A stretch of DNA of 64,000 nucleotides from Pseudomonas fluorescens (GTDB lineage Bacteria; Pseudomonadota; Gammaproteobacteria; Pseudomonadales; Pseudomonadaceae), in assembly GCF_902497875.1 (NCBI RefSeq), contig NZ_CABVHY010000025.1:1-64000 (forward strand), written 5' to 3'. Made by a program: the position numbers and the translations under genes. The notes beneath the pieces are model-generated. The model was given only the letters and a program-made list of their open reading frames with translations. It had not been told where the DNA came from and made no database searches. Below are positions 42,383 to 50,893 of the stretch, piece by piece; position 1 is the first letter of the stretch; the number at the start of each line of letters is the position of its first letter.

Positions 42383-42927
42383 TACGGGGCCTTTTGCTCG
42401 TCGGTTTTCTTCTTCGGCTGGATCACCATGTCGATCCGCGGACGCGGCGCGGTCACCGTAGTACCAGTGGCGCGACCGGCATTGGCGACCTGTCTCTTGG
42501 TGTCGTAGACGATTTTTTCGCCTTCGGTGGTATTGCCTTCATTGATCACTTTGGCCTTGTCGATCAGCACTACGCGATCTTGCGAAGCGTGGTACTGGAT
42601 GGTCACGGCATAGGCCTTGACCGGCTCGGTATCGCCGGCCTTCTGCAGCTGTTCGAAGTAAGCCAGGTTGCCGACGGAGGTGACCACGTCGATCTCGCCC
42701 GAAGCTGCGCGGGTGATGGTCACGGTATTGCCGGTGATCTTCATCGAACCCTGGGTGATGATCACATCGCCCTTGTAGGTGGCAATGCCTTGCTTGTCAT
42801 CCAGCTGGGCGTCGTCGGCCTGAATGCGGATTGGTTGCTGGCTATCAGTCGGCAGAGCCCAGGCGCTCGCGCTTCCCAGTGCTGCGCTCAGGCTGAGCAA
42901 AATAGGGAGGGTTTTAACGAGACTCAT
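42382..42927 (-). CDS. lptA: LPS transport periplasmic protein LptA
   Basis: A 181-residue OstA-like beta-jellyroll protein that forms the periplasmic LPS bridge between LptC and LptD. A signal peptide is visible (residues 1-25, cleavage after SAWA), followed by the OstA_N motif PIRIQADDAQLDDKQGIATYKGDVIITQGSMKI. The C-terminus is Lys-rich. Its start overlaps the end of lptC by 14 nt. Confidence 0.95.
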   Translation of the reverse strand: MSLVKTLPILLSLSAALGSASAWALPTDSQQPIRIQADDAQLDDKQGIATYKGDVIITQGSMKITGNTVTITRAASGEIDVVTSVGNLAYFEQLQKAGDTEPVKAYAVTIQYHASQDRVVLIDKAKVINEGNTTEGEKIVYDTKRQVANAGRATGTTVTAPRPRIDMVIQPKKKTDEQKAP

Positions 42928-43486
42928 ACTGTCCTCTTACGTTCGATAGCAGGTGTATCCTGCTTTCTTTCAAATACGCTTTCATGCCCTTGCCAGTCGA
43001 CACGCCACCAGCGCCGTCGATTCTAACGGCTTGCTCGGTCTGCGCATATTGCTTCTGAGGGAATACAGTCATGCGACTACTGGTAATAATCGTCGCACGG
43101 TTTTTCTCGTCGGTACGTGCGATACGTACCGAGTCGATCAGTTCGACTTCGGTGCCGCCCGGATTGACCTCGCCACGCTCGCTCTGGACGTGCCAGGGGT
43201 AAGTCGTGCCGCGATACAGGTTCAGGTCGGGTTTGGTCAGCAATGTCACATCGGTTGCTTTCAGGTGTTCGACCTTGTCGGCAGTCATTTCGTACTGCAA
43301 CTTGCCATCGGGCAGGAACTGTACGCTGTGGGCATTGAGGGCGTAGTAGTCGATGGCCGTTTCGTCGACGACCACCCTCGGCCGCTCCATAAAGCGTTCC
43401 GGGCTGATGTTCCAGTAGCCAACGGCCGCAAACAGTGCAGCAATGGCTGTGAACATCAAAATGTTACGAACTTTTTTGCTCAGCAT
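42914..43486 (-). CDS. lptC: LPS export protein LptC
   Basis: A 190-residue inner-membrane-anchored bitopic protein with one TM at about 7-25 and a periplasmic OstA-like fold. It hands LPS from LptB2FG to LptA. The family stretch LNAHSVQFLPDGKLQYEMTADKVEHLKATDVTLLTKPDL and the RGEV/EVELIDSVRI strands are visible. It starts 8 nt after kdsC and overlaps lptA. Confidence 0.94.
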   Translation of the reverse strand: MLSKKVRNILMFTAIAALFAAVGYWNISPERFMERPRVVVDETAIDYYALNAHSVQFLPDGKLQYEMTADKVEHLKATDVTLLTKPDLNLYRGTTYPWHVQSERGEVNPGGTEVELIDSVRIARTDEKNRATIITSSRMTVFPQKQYAQTEQAVRIDGAGGVSTGKGMKAYLKESRIHLLSNVRGQYESR

Positions 43487-43494
43487 AGGTGGCT

Positions 43495-44019
43495 CTACAG
43501 GTAAGCGGCATTGGCTGCTTCAAGGTTGCCTTGGGCGCGCAGGATCAGCTCGCAGAATTCGCGTGCAGCTCCTTCGCCGCCACGGGCCTGGGTAATGCCG
43601 TGTGCATGTTCGCGGACAAAGCTGGCAGCGCTGGCGACCGCCATGCCCAGGCCTACGCGACGAATCACCGGCAGGTCAGGCAGGTCGTCACCGAGGTAGG
43701 CGACTTGCTCATAGCTTAGGTTGAGTTGGGCAAGAAGCTCGTCGAGTACGACCAGTTTGTCTTCGCGGCCCTGATAAAGATGAGGAATCCCGAGATTTTT
43801 CGCCCGACGCTCGACCACCGGGGTTTTTCGGCCGCTGATAATAGCCGTCTGCACGCCCGTTGCCATCAGCATTTTGATGCCCTGGCCGTCGAGGGTGTTG
43901 AACGTCTTGAACTCGCTGCCGTCTTCGAGAAAGTACAGGCGGCCATCGGTCAGCACGCCGTCGACATCGAAAACCGCCAGTTTGATGTTTTTACCGCGTT
44001 GCAAAAGATCAGTGCTCAT
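43495..44019 (-). CDS. kdsC: 3-deoxy-D-manno-octulosonate 8-phosphate phosphatase
   Basis: A 174-residue type C0 HAD phosphatase that removes phosphate from Kdo-8-phosphate to give Kdo for lipid A. The nucleophile pair Asp18 and Asp20 lies in LAVFDVDGVLTDGRLYF, motif II is SGR, and motif III is YLGDDLPDLPVI. The absence of a cap domain fits the tetrameric KdsC form. Its ATG overlaps the kdsD stop by 1 nt. Confidence 0.96.
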   Translation of the reverse strand: MSTDLLQRGKNIKLAVFDVDGVLTDGRLYFLEDGSEFKTFNTLDGQGIKMLMATGVQTAIISGRKTPVVERRAKNLGIPHLYQGREDKLVVLDELLAQLNLSYEQVAYLGDDLPDLPVIRRVGLGMAVASAASFVREHAHGITQARGGEGAAREFCELILRAQGNLEAANAAYL

Positions 44020-44993
44020 TACATTACTCCCGCACGCAGCAAGTCGTGCATATTCAAGGCACCCACCGGCCGGTCATCGGCATCGACCACCACCAGGGCG
44101 TTGATTTTGTTGTCTTCCATGATTTTCAGGGCTTCGGCTGCGAGCATCTCGGCCCGCGCGGTCTTGCCATGAGCAGTCATCACTTCATCGATTTTGGCGC
44201 TGTGGATGTCAATGGTGCGGTCGAGCGTGCGGCGCAAGTCACCATCCGTGAAAATCCCCGCCAGGCGTCCGTCGGCCTCGAGCACCACGGTCATGCCCAG
44301 ACCTTTGCGAGTCATTTCCATCAAGGCGTCTTTGAGCAAGGTGCCGCGCTGCACTTGCGGTAGCTCCTTCCCTGCGTGCATGACGTTTTCCACTTTCAGC
44401 AGCAGGCGACGACCGAGAGCACCGCCCGGATGGGAAAAGGCGAAATCTTCGGCGGTGAAACCCCGCGCTTCAAGGAGGGCGACCGCCAGTGCGTCGCCCA
44501 TCACCAGCGCAGCGGTGGTCGAAGAGGTCGGCGCCAGGTTCAGCGGGCAGGCTTCGTGCTCGACATGGACATTGAGATTGACCTCGGCAGCCTTGGCCAG
44601 CGCTGAGTCGGGGTTGCCGGTCATGCTGATCAACTGAATGCCCAGACGCTTGATCAGCGGCAACAGTGTGATGATTTCATTGGTTGAACCGGAGTTGGAC
44701 AGCGCAAGGATGATGTCATCCCGGGTAATCATGCCCATGTCACCGTGGCTGGCTTCAGCCGGGTGGACGAAAAATGCCGTAGTGCCGGTGCTGGCCAGGG
44801 TGGCGGCGATCTTGTTGCCGATGTGCCCGGATTTACCCATGCCCACCACTACTATGCGGCCTTTGCTGGCCAGAATCATCTCGCAAGCGCGTACGAAATC
44901 TGCGTCGATATGGGCCAGCAAGCCTTGTACGGCTTCAAGCTCGAGGCGGATGGTGCGTTGTGCTGATTGAATCAGGTCGCTGGATTGGCTCAT
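44019..44993 (-). CDS. kdsD: Arabinose-5-phosphate isomerase
   Basis: A 324-residue sugar isomerase converting ribulose-5-phosphate to arabinose-5-phosphate, the first Kdo precursor. The N-terminal SIS domain (about 40-170) has GMGKSGHIGNKIAATLASTGT and LSNSGSTNEIITLLPLIK. Two CBS domains (about 205-324) follow. ATG 44993 gives the usual MSQSSDLIQSAQRTIRLE start, although no strong Shine-Dalgarno is seen; a start 21 codons upstream is less likely. It heads kdsD-kdsC-lptCAB, divergent from mlaF. Confidence 0.95.
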   Translation of the reverse strand: MSQSSDLIQSAQRTIRLELEAVQGLLAHIDADFVRACEMILASKGRIVVVGMGKSGHIGNKIAATLASTGTTAFFVHPAEASHGDMGMITRDDIILALSNSGSTNEIITLLPLIKRLGIQLISMTGNPDSALAKAAEVNLNVHVEHEACPLNLAPTSSTTAALVMGDALAVALLEARGFTAEDFAFSHPGGALGRRLLLKVENVMHAGKELPQVQRGTLLKDALMEMTRKGLGMTVVLEADGRLAGIFTDGDLRRTLDRTIDIHSAKIDEVMTAHGKTARAEMLAAEALKIMEDNKINALVVVDADDRPVGALNMHDLLRAGVM

Positions 44994-45115
44994 GACAGAA
45001 GTCGAATACCCTGGTGAAAAGGCGGCGATTATAGCGGTAATGATCGATTCCCTCACGCAAGTTCGTCAGGCTTTGTGTGGCTGGTTTTGCCGAGCCGCTC
45101 TATTAAGCCGCTTTT

Positions 45116-45140
45116 TGCCTGTCCAGTTGCTGAACAGGCA
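45116..45140. other. Stem-loop in the kdsD-mlaF divergent region
   Basis: TGCCTGTcCAG (45116-45126) pairs with CTGaACAGGCA (45130-45140), a 10-bp stem with one mismatch and a 3-nt loop. It sits centrally in the 276-nt region between the divergent kdsD and mlaF starts, 130 nt before mlaF. It could be a 5'-leader structure or an imperfect operator. Confidence 0.35.
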
Positions 45141-45269
45141 TGGCTTCGGCCTTGGGGGCTCTGCATCAGCAGTGATATAGTTCGCCGCCAGTTCGGCCTG
45201 CCCAGGATCCATGTGCTTTTGGTAGGGCGCCAGGCGTCCGAGTGAGAGGCTGCATCGCAAGGAGTTTAG

Positions 45270-46079
45270 ATGAGTGCCGATAACGCCTACGCGGTCGAGC
45301 TGAAGGGATTGTCCTTCAAGCGCGGTGCGCGCAGCATTTTCAATAACGTCGATATTCGCATACCGCGGGGCAAGGTTACCGGCATCATGGGGCCTTCCGG
45401 CTGCGGTAAAACCACGCTGCTGCGGCTGATGGGCGCCCAGTTGCGGCCCAGCAGCGGCGAAGTCTGGGTCAACGGCCAGAACCTGCCGCAGCTTTCGCGC
45501 AGCGATCTGTTCGATGCACGCAAGCAAATGGGTGTGTTGTTTCAAAGCGGCGCATTGTTTACGGATCTGGACGTGTTCGAGAACGTGGCCTTTCCGCTGC
45601 GCGTTCACACCCAGTTACCGGATGAAATGATCCGCGACATCGTCTTGCTGAAATTGCAGGCGGTGGGGCTGCGTGGCGCCATCGATCTGATGCCGGACGA
45701 GTTGTCGGGCGGCATGAAGCGGCGCGTCGCCCTGGCGCGAGCCATTGCCCTCGATCCGCAGATCCTTATGTACGACGAGCCCTTTGTCGGTCAGGACCCT
45801 ATCGCCATGGGCGTGCTGGTGCGCCTGATTCGTCTGCTCAACGATGCCTTGGGAATCACCAGTATCGTGGTTTCCCACGACCTGGCCGAGACCGCGAGCA
45901 TTGCCGACTATCTGTATGTGGTTGGCGATGAGCAGGTGTTGGGGCAGGGGACTCCCGAAGAGTTGATGAACTCCGACAACCCGCGCATTCGCCAATTCAT
46001 GACCGGCGAACCGGATGGCCCGGTACCGTTTCACTTTCCGGCGCAGGATTATCGCGCAGATCTTCTGGGGAAGCGCTGA
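45270..46079 (+). CDS. mlaF: Mla phospholipid transport ATPase MlaF (Ttg2A)
   Basis: A 269-residue ATPase of the MlaFEDB inner-membrane complex, which maintains outer-membrane lipid asymmetry (named Ttg2A in Pseudomonas for toluene tolerance). Walker A is GPSGCGKTT, the signature LSGGMKRRVALARAI, Walker B ILMYDEPFVGQDP and the switch VVSHDLAET. The C-terminal extension past residue 245 is typical for MlaF binding. GCAAGGAG precedes ATG 45270. The five mla genes overlap or nearly abut. Confidence 0.96.
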   Translation: MSADNAYAVELKGLSFKRGARSIFNNVDIRIPRGKVTGIMGPSGCGKTTLLRLMGAQLRPSSGEVWVNGQNLPQLSRSDLFDARKQMGVLFQSGALFTDLDVFENVAFPLRVHTQLPDEMIRDIVLLKLQAVGLRGAIDLMPDELSGGMKRRVALARAIALDPQILMYDEPFVGQDPIAMGVLVRLIRLLNDALGITSIVVSHDLAETASIADYLYVVGDEQVLGQGTPEELMNSDNPRIRQFMTGEPDGPVPFHFPAQDYRADLLGKR

Positions 46080-46876
46080 TGCGCAAGAAATCACTGATTG
46101 AGAGGGTTCGCCTCTTCGGTCGCTCGGCCATCGACATTGTCGAAGTGCTGGGGCGTTCGGGGCTGTTTCTGTTTCATGCGCTGCTCGGACGCGGCAGCAT
46201 CGGCGGCGGATTTGGCCTGCTGGTCAAGCAACTGCATGCGGTCGGCGTGATGTCCCTGGTGATCATTGTGGTCTCCGGGATCTTCATCGGCATGGTGCTG
46301 GCGCTGCAAGGCTTCAATATTCTGTCCGGCTACGGTTCGGAACAGGCGGTCGGGCAGATGGTTGCGCTGACCTTGCTGCGCGAGCTGGGGCCGGTGGTCA
46401 CGGCCTTGCTGTTCGCCGGGCGTGCTGGTTCGGCCCTTACCGCCGAAATCGGTAACATGAAATCCACCGAGCAGCTCTCCAGTCTGGAAATGATTGGTGT
46501 GGATCCGCTGAAGTACATCATTGCCCCGCGCCTCTGGGCCGGTTTCATTTCCCTGCCGTTGCTGGCGATGATTTTCAGCGTGGTAGGAATCTGGGGCGGC
46601 TCCTGGGTGGCCGTCGACTGGCTTGGCGTGTATGAAGGTTCCTACTGGTCGAACATGCAAAATAGCGTGAATTTCAGTGACGATGTGCTCAATGGTGTGA
46701 TCAAAAGCATCGTCTTTGCCTTTGTAGTGACCTGGATTGCCGTATTCCAAGGCTATGACTGTGAGCCCACCTCCGAGGGGATCAGTCGTGCCACCACCAA
46801 GACCGTGGTGTACGCCTCATTGGCCATTCTCGGCCTGGACTTTATTTTGACTGCCTTGATGTTTGGAGATTTCTGA
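46079..46876 (+). CDS. mlaE: Mla phospholipid transport permease MlaE (Ttg2B)
   Basis: A 265-residue MlaE-family permease with about five membrane segments. Conserved motifs are GIFIGMVLALQGFNILSGYGSEQAVGQMVALTLLRELGPVVTALLFAGRAGSALTAEIGNMKSTEQLSSLEMIGVDPLKY (split over the coupling region) and a C-terminal FILTALMFGDF. The N-terminal interfacial helix precedes the first TM. It overlaps mlaF and mlaD by 1 nt each. Confidence 0.96.
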   Translation: MRKKSLIERVRLFGRSAIDIVEVLGRSGLFLFHALLGRGSIGGGFGLLVKQLHAVGVMSLVIIVVSGIFIGMVLALQGFNILSGYGSEQAVGQMVALTLLRELGPVVTALLFAGRAGSALTAEIGNMKSTEQLSSLEMIGVDPLKYIIAPRLWAGFISLPLLAMIFSVVGIWGGSWVAVDWLGVYEGSYWSNMQNSVNFSDDVLNGVIKSIVFAFVVTWIAVFQGYDCEPTSEGISRATTKTVVYASLAILGLDFILTALMFGDF

Positions 46877-47343
46877 TGCAAAACCGCACCCTGGAAATCG
46901 GTGTCGGCCTTTTCTTGCTGGCTGGCATCCTGGCTTTGTTGTTGCTTGCGTTGCGGGTCAGTGGTCTGTCCCCGACGTCGAGCACCGATAGCTATAAACT
47001 TTATGCATATTTCGACAATATCGCCGGTTTGACGGTCAGATCCAAAGTGACCATGGCCGGTGTAACCATCGGCAAGGTCACGGCTATCGATCTGGATCGC
47101 GACAGTTTCACCGGTCGGGTCACGCTGCAGCTGGAAAAGCGGGTAGATAATCTGCCGACGGATTCCACTGCATCGATCCTGACCGCTGGCCTGTTGGGTG
47201 AGAAGTACATCGGCCTCAGCGTGGGCGGGGAGGAGACCCTGCTCAAGGATGGTTCGACCATTCATGACACCCAGTCATCGCTGGTGCTCGAAGACCTGAT
47301 CGGTAAATTCCTGCTCAATACCGTTAGCAAAGACGCCAAATAA
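46876..47343 (+). CDS. mlaD: Mla substrate-binding MCE protein MlaD (Ttg2C)
   Basis: A 155-residue single-span protein (TM at about 6-26) with one MCE domain (about 38-118). It forms a hexameric ring around the lipid pore. Recognisable parts are LYAYFDNIAGLTVRSKVTMAGVTIGKVTAIDLD and TAGLLGEKYIGLSVGG. A hydrophobic C-terminal helix follows (LVLEDLIGKFLLN). It starts in the mlaE stop and is followed by mlaC after 10 nt. Confidence 0.95.
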   Translation: MQNRTLEIGVGLFLLAGILALLLLALRVSGLSPTSSTDSYKLYAYFDNIAGLTVRSKVTMAGVTIGKVTAIDLDRDSFTGRVTLQLEKRVDNLPTDSTASILTAGLLGEKYIGLSVGGEETLLKDGSTIHDTQSSLVLEDLIGKFLLNTVSKDAK

Positions 47344-47353
47344 GGAGTTTTTC

Positions 47354-48007
47354 ATGATCTCTACCTTGCGACGTGGCCTGTTGGTGTTACTCGCGGCCTT
47401 GCCGTTGATGGCTAACGCCGTGGCAGCGCCTTCCGCGCACGATCTGGTCCAGGACACCACGACCCGGTTGCTGGCCGATCTGGCCGCCAATAAAGAGAAG
47501 TACAAACAAAGCCCAAGTGCGTTCTACGATGCCCTGAACGGTATCGTCGGCCCTGCGATCGATGCCGATGGCATTTCCCGCAGCATCATGACGGTCAAGT
47601 ATTCGCGTAAAGCCACGCCTGACCAGATGGCGCGCTTTCAGGACAACTTCAAGCGCAGCCTGATGCAGTTCTATGGCAACGCCTTGCTCGAATACAACAA
47701 CCAGGGCATCACCGTTTCCCCTGCCAAGGAAGAAGGCAAGGACCGCACCAGCGTCGATATGCAGGTCAAGGGCACCAACGGCTCGATCTACCCGGTTTCC
47801 TACACCTTGACCAAAGTCAACGGTGAGTGGAAAGTCCGCAACGTGATCATCAACGGCATCAATATCGGTAAGTTGTTCCGTGATCAGTTCGCTGACGCCA
47901 TGCAGCGCAATGGCAACGATCTGGACAAGACCATCAATGGTTGGGCCGGTGAAGTCGCCAAAGCCAAGGAAAAGACCGAAGAATCCACCGAGAAGACTGT
48001 GCAATGA
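47354..48007 (+). CDS. mlaC: Periplasmic phospholipid-binding protein MlaC (Ttg2D)
   Basis: A 217-residue periplasmic carrier that shuttles phospholipids between the OmpC-MlaA complex and MlaFEDB. It has a signal peptide (residues 1-24, cleavage near ANAVA) and the Tol_Tol_Ttg2 domain with FYDALNGIVGPAIDADGISRSIMTVKYS and VRNVIINGINIGKLFRDQF. The C-terminus is charged (KAKEKTEESTEKT). mlaB overlaps its stop by 4 nt. Confidence 0.95.
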   Translation: MISTLRRGLLVLLAALPLMANAVAAPSAHDLVQDTTTRLLADLAANKEKYKQSPSAFYDALNGIVGPAIDADGISRSIMTVKYSRKATPDQMARFQDNFKRSLMQFYGNALLEYNNQGITVSPAKEEGKDRTSVDMQVKGTNGSIYPVSYTLTKVNGEWKVRNVIINGINIGKLFRDQFADAMQRNGNDLDKTINGWAGEVAKAKEKTEESTEKTVQ

Positions 48008-48309
48008 ATGAGTCGGCTGTCCGTATGGGCGCGCCTGGCGAGCTGTTGCTCAGTGGCGTACTGGATTACCGCAGTGGTCCCGATCTGCGCAAGGAAGGCC
48101 AGGCCTTGATTAAAGCCAGTACGGCCGAGTCCCTGGTTGTCGATTGCTCGGCGGTGCAGAAGTCCAGCAGCGTCGGTCTGTCGTTGTTGCTGGCCTTCAT
48201 GCGTGATGCGCAAGCGGCCGGCAAGGCGTTGAGCATCCGGGCGTTACCCGACGATATGCGAGAAATTGCTCAGGTCAGCGGTTTGACCGAGCTGTTGGCG
48301 CATCCCTAA
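48004..48309 (+). CDS. mlaB: STAS-domain protein MlaB
   Basis: A 101-residue STAS-domain subunit that binds MlaF and stimulates the ATPase of MlaFEDB. The fold is recognised from GELLLSGVLDYRSGPDLRKEGQALIK, the segment LVVDCSAVQKSSSVGLSLLLAFMRDAQAAGKAL and IRALPDDMREIAQVSGLTELL. The central Ser/Thr region resembles anti-sigma antagonists but here serves as an interaction surface. It is the last mla gene, followed by a terminator. Confidence 0.92.
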   Translation: MNESAVRMGAPGELLLSGVLDYRSGPDLRKEGQALIKASTAESLVVDCSAVQKSSSVGLSLLLAFMRDAQAAGKALSIRALPDDMREIAQVSGLTELLAHP

Positions 48310-48326
48310 CTATCATCTATAGAGAG

Positions 48327-48377
48327 GCCCCCCGTCAGAGTCCTGCTTAGCGGGGTTCGCAGGCGCGGGGCTTTTTT
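48327..48377 (+). terminator. Branched terminator after mlaB
   Basis: GCCCC (48327-48331) pairs with GGGGC (48367-48371). An inner stem CCTGC/GCAGG (48342-48346 and 48359-48363) nests inside it, and six Ts follow (48372-48377). It separates the mla operon from ibaG-murA. Confidence 0.65.
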
Positions 48378-48423
48378 GTATGATGTCCGACCCGCGCGCA
48401 CAGGGCGCCGATTGAGGTTGAGC

Positions 48424-48663
48424 ATGCAGGCCACAGAAGTGAAGAGCTTTCTTGAGGGGAAGCTGCCCGGAACGCTGGTAGAAGTTGAGGGCGAAGGCTG
48501 CAATTTTCAGCTGAACGTGATTAGTGACGAACTGGTGGCATTGAGCCCGGTCAAGCGTCAGCAGAGCGTTTATGCCCATTTGAACCCATGGATCGCCGAT
48601 GGCAGCATCCACGCGGTCACTATGAAATTTTTCAGCAGCACGGCCTGGGCCGAGCGCACCTGA
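48424..48663 (+). CDS. ibaG: BolA-family protein IbaG (YrbA)
   Basis: A 79-residue BolA-like protein with the class II fold. The conserved segments are VKSFLEGKLPGTLVEVEGEGCNFQLNVIS and VKRQQSVYAHLNPWIADGSIHAVTMKFFS; a His equivalent to the Fe-S ligand and a Cys (in EGCNFQ) are present. IbaG binds [2Fe-2S] clusters with monothiol glutaredoxin and contributes to acid resistance. ATG 48424 gives MQATEVKSF. murA starts 22 nt later, the conserved mla-ibaG-murA order. Confidence 0.92.
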   Translation: MQATEVKSFLEGKLPGTLVEVEGEGCNFQLNVISDELVALSPVKRQQSVYAHLNPWIADGSIHAVTMKFFSSTAWAERT

Positions 48664-48685
48664 GCCCAAGGGCGACGAGATTCTT

Positions 48686-49951
48686 ATGGATAAATTGATT
48701 ATTACCGGCGGGGCTCGTCTTGATGGCGAAATCCGCATCTCCGGGGCAAAGAACTCTGCCCTGCCGATTCTGGCTGCAACCTTGCTGTGCGATGGCCCGG
48801 TGACGGTCGCCAACCTGCCGCACCTGCACGACATCACCACCATGATCGAACTGTTCGGTCGCATGGGCATTGAGCCGGTGATCGACGAAAAACTCAGCGT
48901 CGAAATCGATCCACGCACCATCAAGACGTTGATCGCCCCGTACGAACTGGTGAAAACCATGCGTGCCTCGATCCTGGTGCTGGGCCCGATGGTTGCCCGT
49001 TTCGGTGAAGCCGAAGTCGCACTGCCTGGCGGTTGCGCCATTGGTTCGCGTCCGGTCGACCTGCACATCCGTGGCCTCGAAGCCATGGGCGCGATCATTG
49101 ACGTCGAAGGCGGCTACATCAAGGCCAAGGCGCCTGAAGGCGGCTTGCGCGGTGCGCACTTCTTCTTCGATACCGTCAGCGTGACCGGTACCGAAAACAT
49201 CATGATGGCCGCCGCTCTGGCCAAGGGCCGCAGCGTTCTGGCAAACGCCGCGCGCGAGCCTGAAGTCATCGACCTGGCGAACTTCCTGATCGCCATGGGC
49301 GCCAAGATCACCGGCGCCGGCACCGACACCATCACCATCGATGGTGTTGAGCGTCTGCATCCGACGACCTACAAAGTGATGCCTGACCGTATCGAAACCG
49401 GGACCTACCTGGTCGCTGCTGCCGTGACTGGCGGCCGTGTGAAGGTCAAGGACACCGATCCGACGATCCTTGAAGCCGTACTGGAAAAACTCAAGGAAGC
49501 CGGTGCCGAAATCACCTGCGGTGAAGACTGGATCGAGCTGAACATGCACGGCAAGCGGCCAAAAGCCGTGAACATCCGTACGGCTCCGTACCCGGCGTTC
49601 CCGACTGACATGCAGGCACAGTTCATCTCGCTCAACGCGATTGCCGAAGGCACTGGCGCGGTAATCGAGACCATCTTCGAAAACCGCTTCATGCACGTGT
49701 ATGAATTGCACCGCATGGGCGCCAAGATCCAGGTCGAAGGCAACACCGCGATCGTTACCGGCACCGAAAAGCTTAAAGGCGCGCCAGTCATGGCTACCGA
49801 CTTGCGGGCTTCGGCCAGCCTGGTGATTTCGGCGTTGATCGCCGAAGGCGACACGCTGATCGATCGCATTTACCACATAGACCGTGGTTACGAGTGCATC
49901 GAAGAGAAACTGCAGATGCTCGGCGCGAAGATCCGCCGCGTACCGGGCTAG
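48686..49951 (+). CDS. murA: UDP-N-acetylglucosamine 1-carboxyvinyltransferase
   Basis: A 421-residue MurA, which transfers enolpyruvate from PEP to UDP-GlcNAc, the first committed step of peptidoglycan synthesis. Lys22 and Asn23 (SGAKNSALPIL) bind substrate. Cys117 in LPGGCAIGSRPVDLHI is the fosfomycin target. The late Asp/Arg contexts (AFPTDMQAQFISL, DLRASASLVISALIA) match. It is a full-length, ordinary gene. Confidence 0.98.
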   Translation: MDKLIITGGARLDGEIRISGAKNSALPILAATLLCDGPVTVANLPHLHDITTMIELFGRMGIEPVIDEKLSVEIDPRTIKTLIAPYELVKTMRASILVLGPMVARFGEAEVALPGGCAIGSRPVDLHIRGLEAMGAIIDVEGGYIKAKAPEGGLRGAHFFFDTVSVTGTENIMMAAALAKGRSVLANAAREPEVIDLANFLIAMGAKITGAGTDTITIDGVERLHPTTYKVMPDRIETGTYLVAAAVTGGRVKVKDTDPTILEAVLEKLKEAGAEITCGEDWIELNMHGKRPKAVNIRTAPYPAFPTDMQAQFISLNAIAEGTGAVIETIFENRFMHVYELHRMGAKIQVEGNTAIVTGTEKLKGAPVMATDLRASASLVISALIAEGDTLIDRIYHIDRGYECIEEKLQMLGAKIRRVPG

Positions 49952-50002
49952 TTTCTGCGTCAAGGGCACAGGGATGTGCCCGACAGCTGGTTTTCGTTCC
50001 AA

Positions 50003-50030
50003 ATCGAGCCTGAGCTTTTTCAGGCTCGAT
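50003..50030 (+). other. Stem-loop between murA and hisG
   Basis: ATCGAGCCTG (50003-50012) pairs perfectly with CAGGCTCGAT (50021-50030) over an 8-nt loop containing five Ts. The T run is inside the loop rather than after the stem. It lies 60 nt before the hisG ATG and may cap murA or act in the hisG leader. Confidence 0.45.
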
Positions 50031-50089
50031 GTGTGTCTGGCGCCGTTTGCGACCGGGCATGAGTATCCTGATAAGGACTTACGTTTCCC

Positions 50090-50725
50090 ATGTTGACCAT
50101 CGCACTGTCCAAGGGCCGCATCCTCGACGACACCCTGCCGCTTCTGGCTGAAGCGGGCATTGTGCCGACCGAGAATCCGGACAAGAGCCGCAAGCTGATC
50201 ATCCCCACGACCCAGGCCGATGTGCGCTTGCTGATCGTGCGTGCCACCGATGTGCCGACTTACGTCGAGCATGGTGCCGCCGACCTCGGTGTGGCCGGTA
50301 AAGATGTGTTGATGGAATACGGTGGCCAGGGCCTGTACGAGCCCCTGGACCTGCGAATTGCCCTGTGCAAGCTGATGACCGCCGGCCGTATTGGTGACGT
50401 CGAGCCCAAGGGCCGCCTGCGAGTGGCGACCAAGTTCGTCAACGTCGCCAAGCGTTATTACGCCGAGCAGGGCCGTCAGGTCGACATCATCAAGCTCTAC
50501 GGCTCGATGGAACTGGCGCCGCTGATCGGTCTGGCCGACAAGATCATCGACGTGGTCGATACCGGCAACACCTTGCGCGCCAATGGCCTGGAACCCCAGG
50601 ACTTTATTGCCGACATCAGCTCCCGGCTGATCGTCAACAAGGCCTCCATGAAGATGCAGCACGCCCGTATCCAGGCGCTTATCGATACCCTGCGTAAAGC
50701 GGTAGAGTCGCGACACCGCGGCTGA
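50090..50725 (+). CDS. hisG: ATP phosphoribosyltransferase, short form
   Basis: A 211-residue HisG of the short (HisG-S) class, first enzyme of histidine synthesis (ATP + PRPP to PR-ATP). Motifs: ALSKGRILDDTLPLLAEAG and the PRPP loop DVVDTGNTLRANGL. The regulatory ACT-like C-terminal domain of long HisG is missing, so it needs a HisZ subunit encoded elsewhere, as in other Pseudomonas. hisD and hisC follow. Confidence 0.96.
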   Translation: MLTIALSKGRILDDTLPLLAEAGIVPTENPDKSRKLIIPTTQADVRLLIVRATDVPTYVEHGAADLGVAGKDVLMEYGGQGLYEPLDLRIALCKLMTAGRIGDVEPKGRLRVATKFVNVAKRYYAEQGRQVDIIKLYGSMELAPLIGLADKIIDVVDTGNTLRANGLEPQDFIADISSRLIVNKASMKMQHARIQALIDTLRKAVESRHRG

Positions 50726-50893
50726 GTCACCCGCGCGGCCCAGGTCGCGCCCATCTATCCGTGTCATAGCCAGAATTCTCAGGTGCCCACGCGGATGGCT
50801 TGGTAGTCTTGCGGCGCCTGAGCTTTTGCAAACACGGTTTGCATTCGTAAGCTTTGCCCATTTGAGCATTCGCCAATTATCGAGGCCTTCGCC

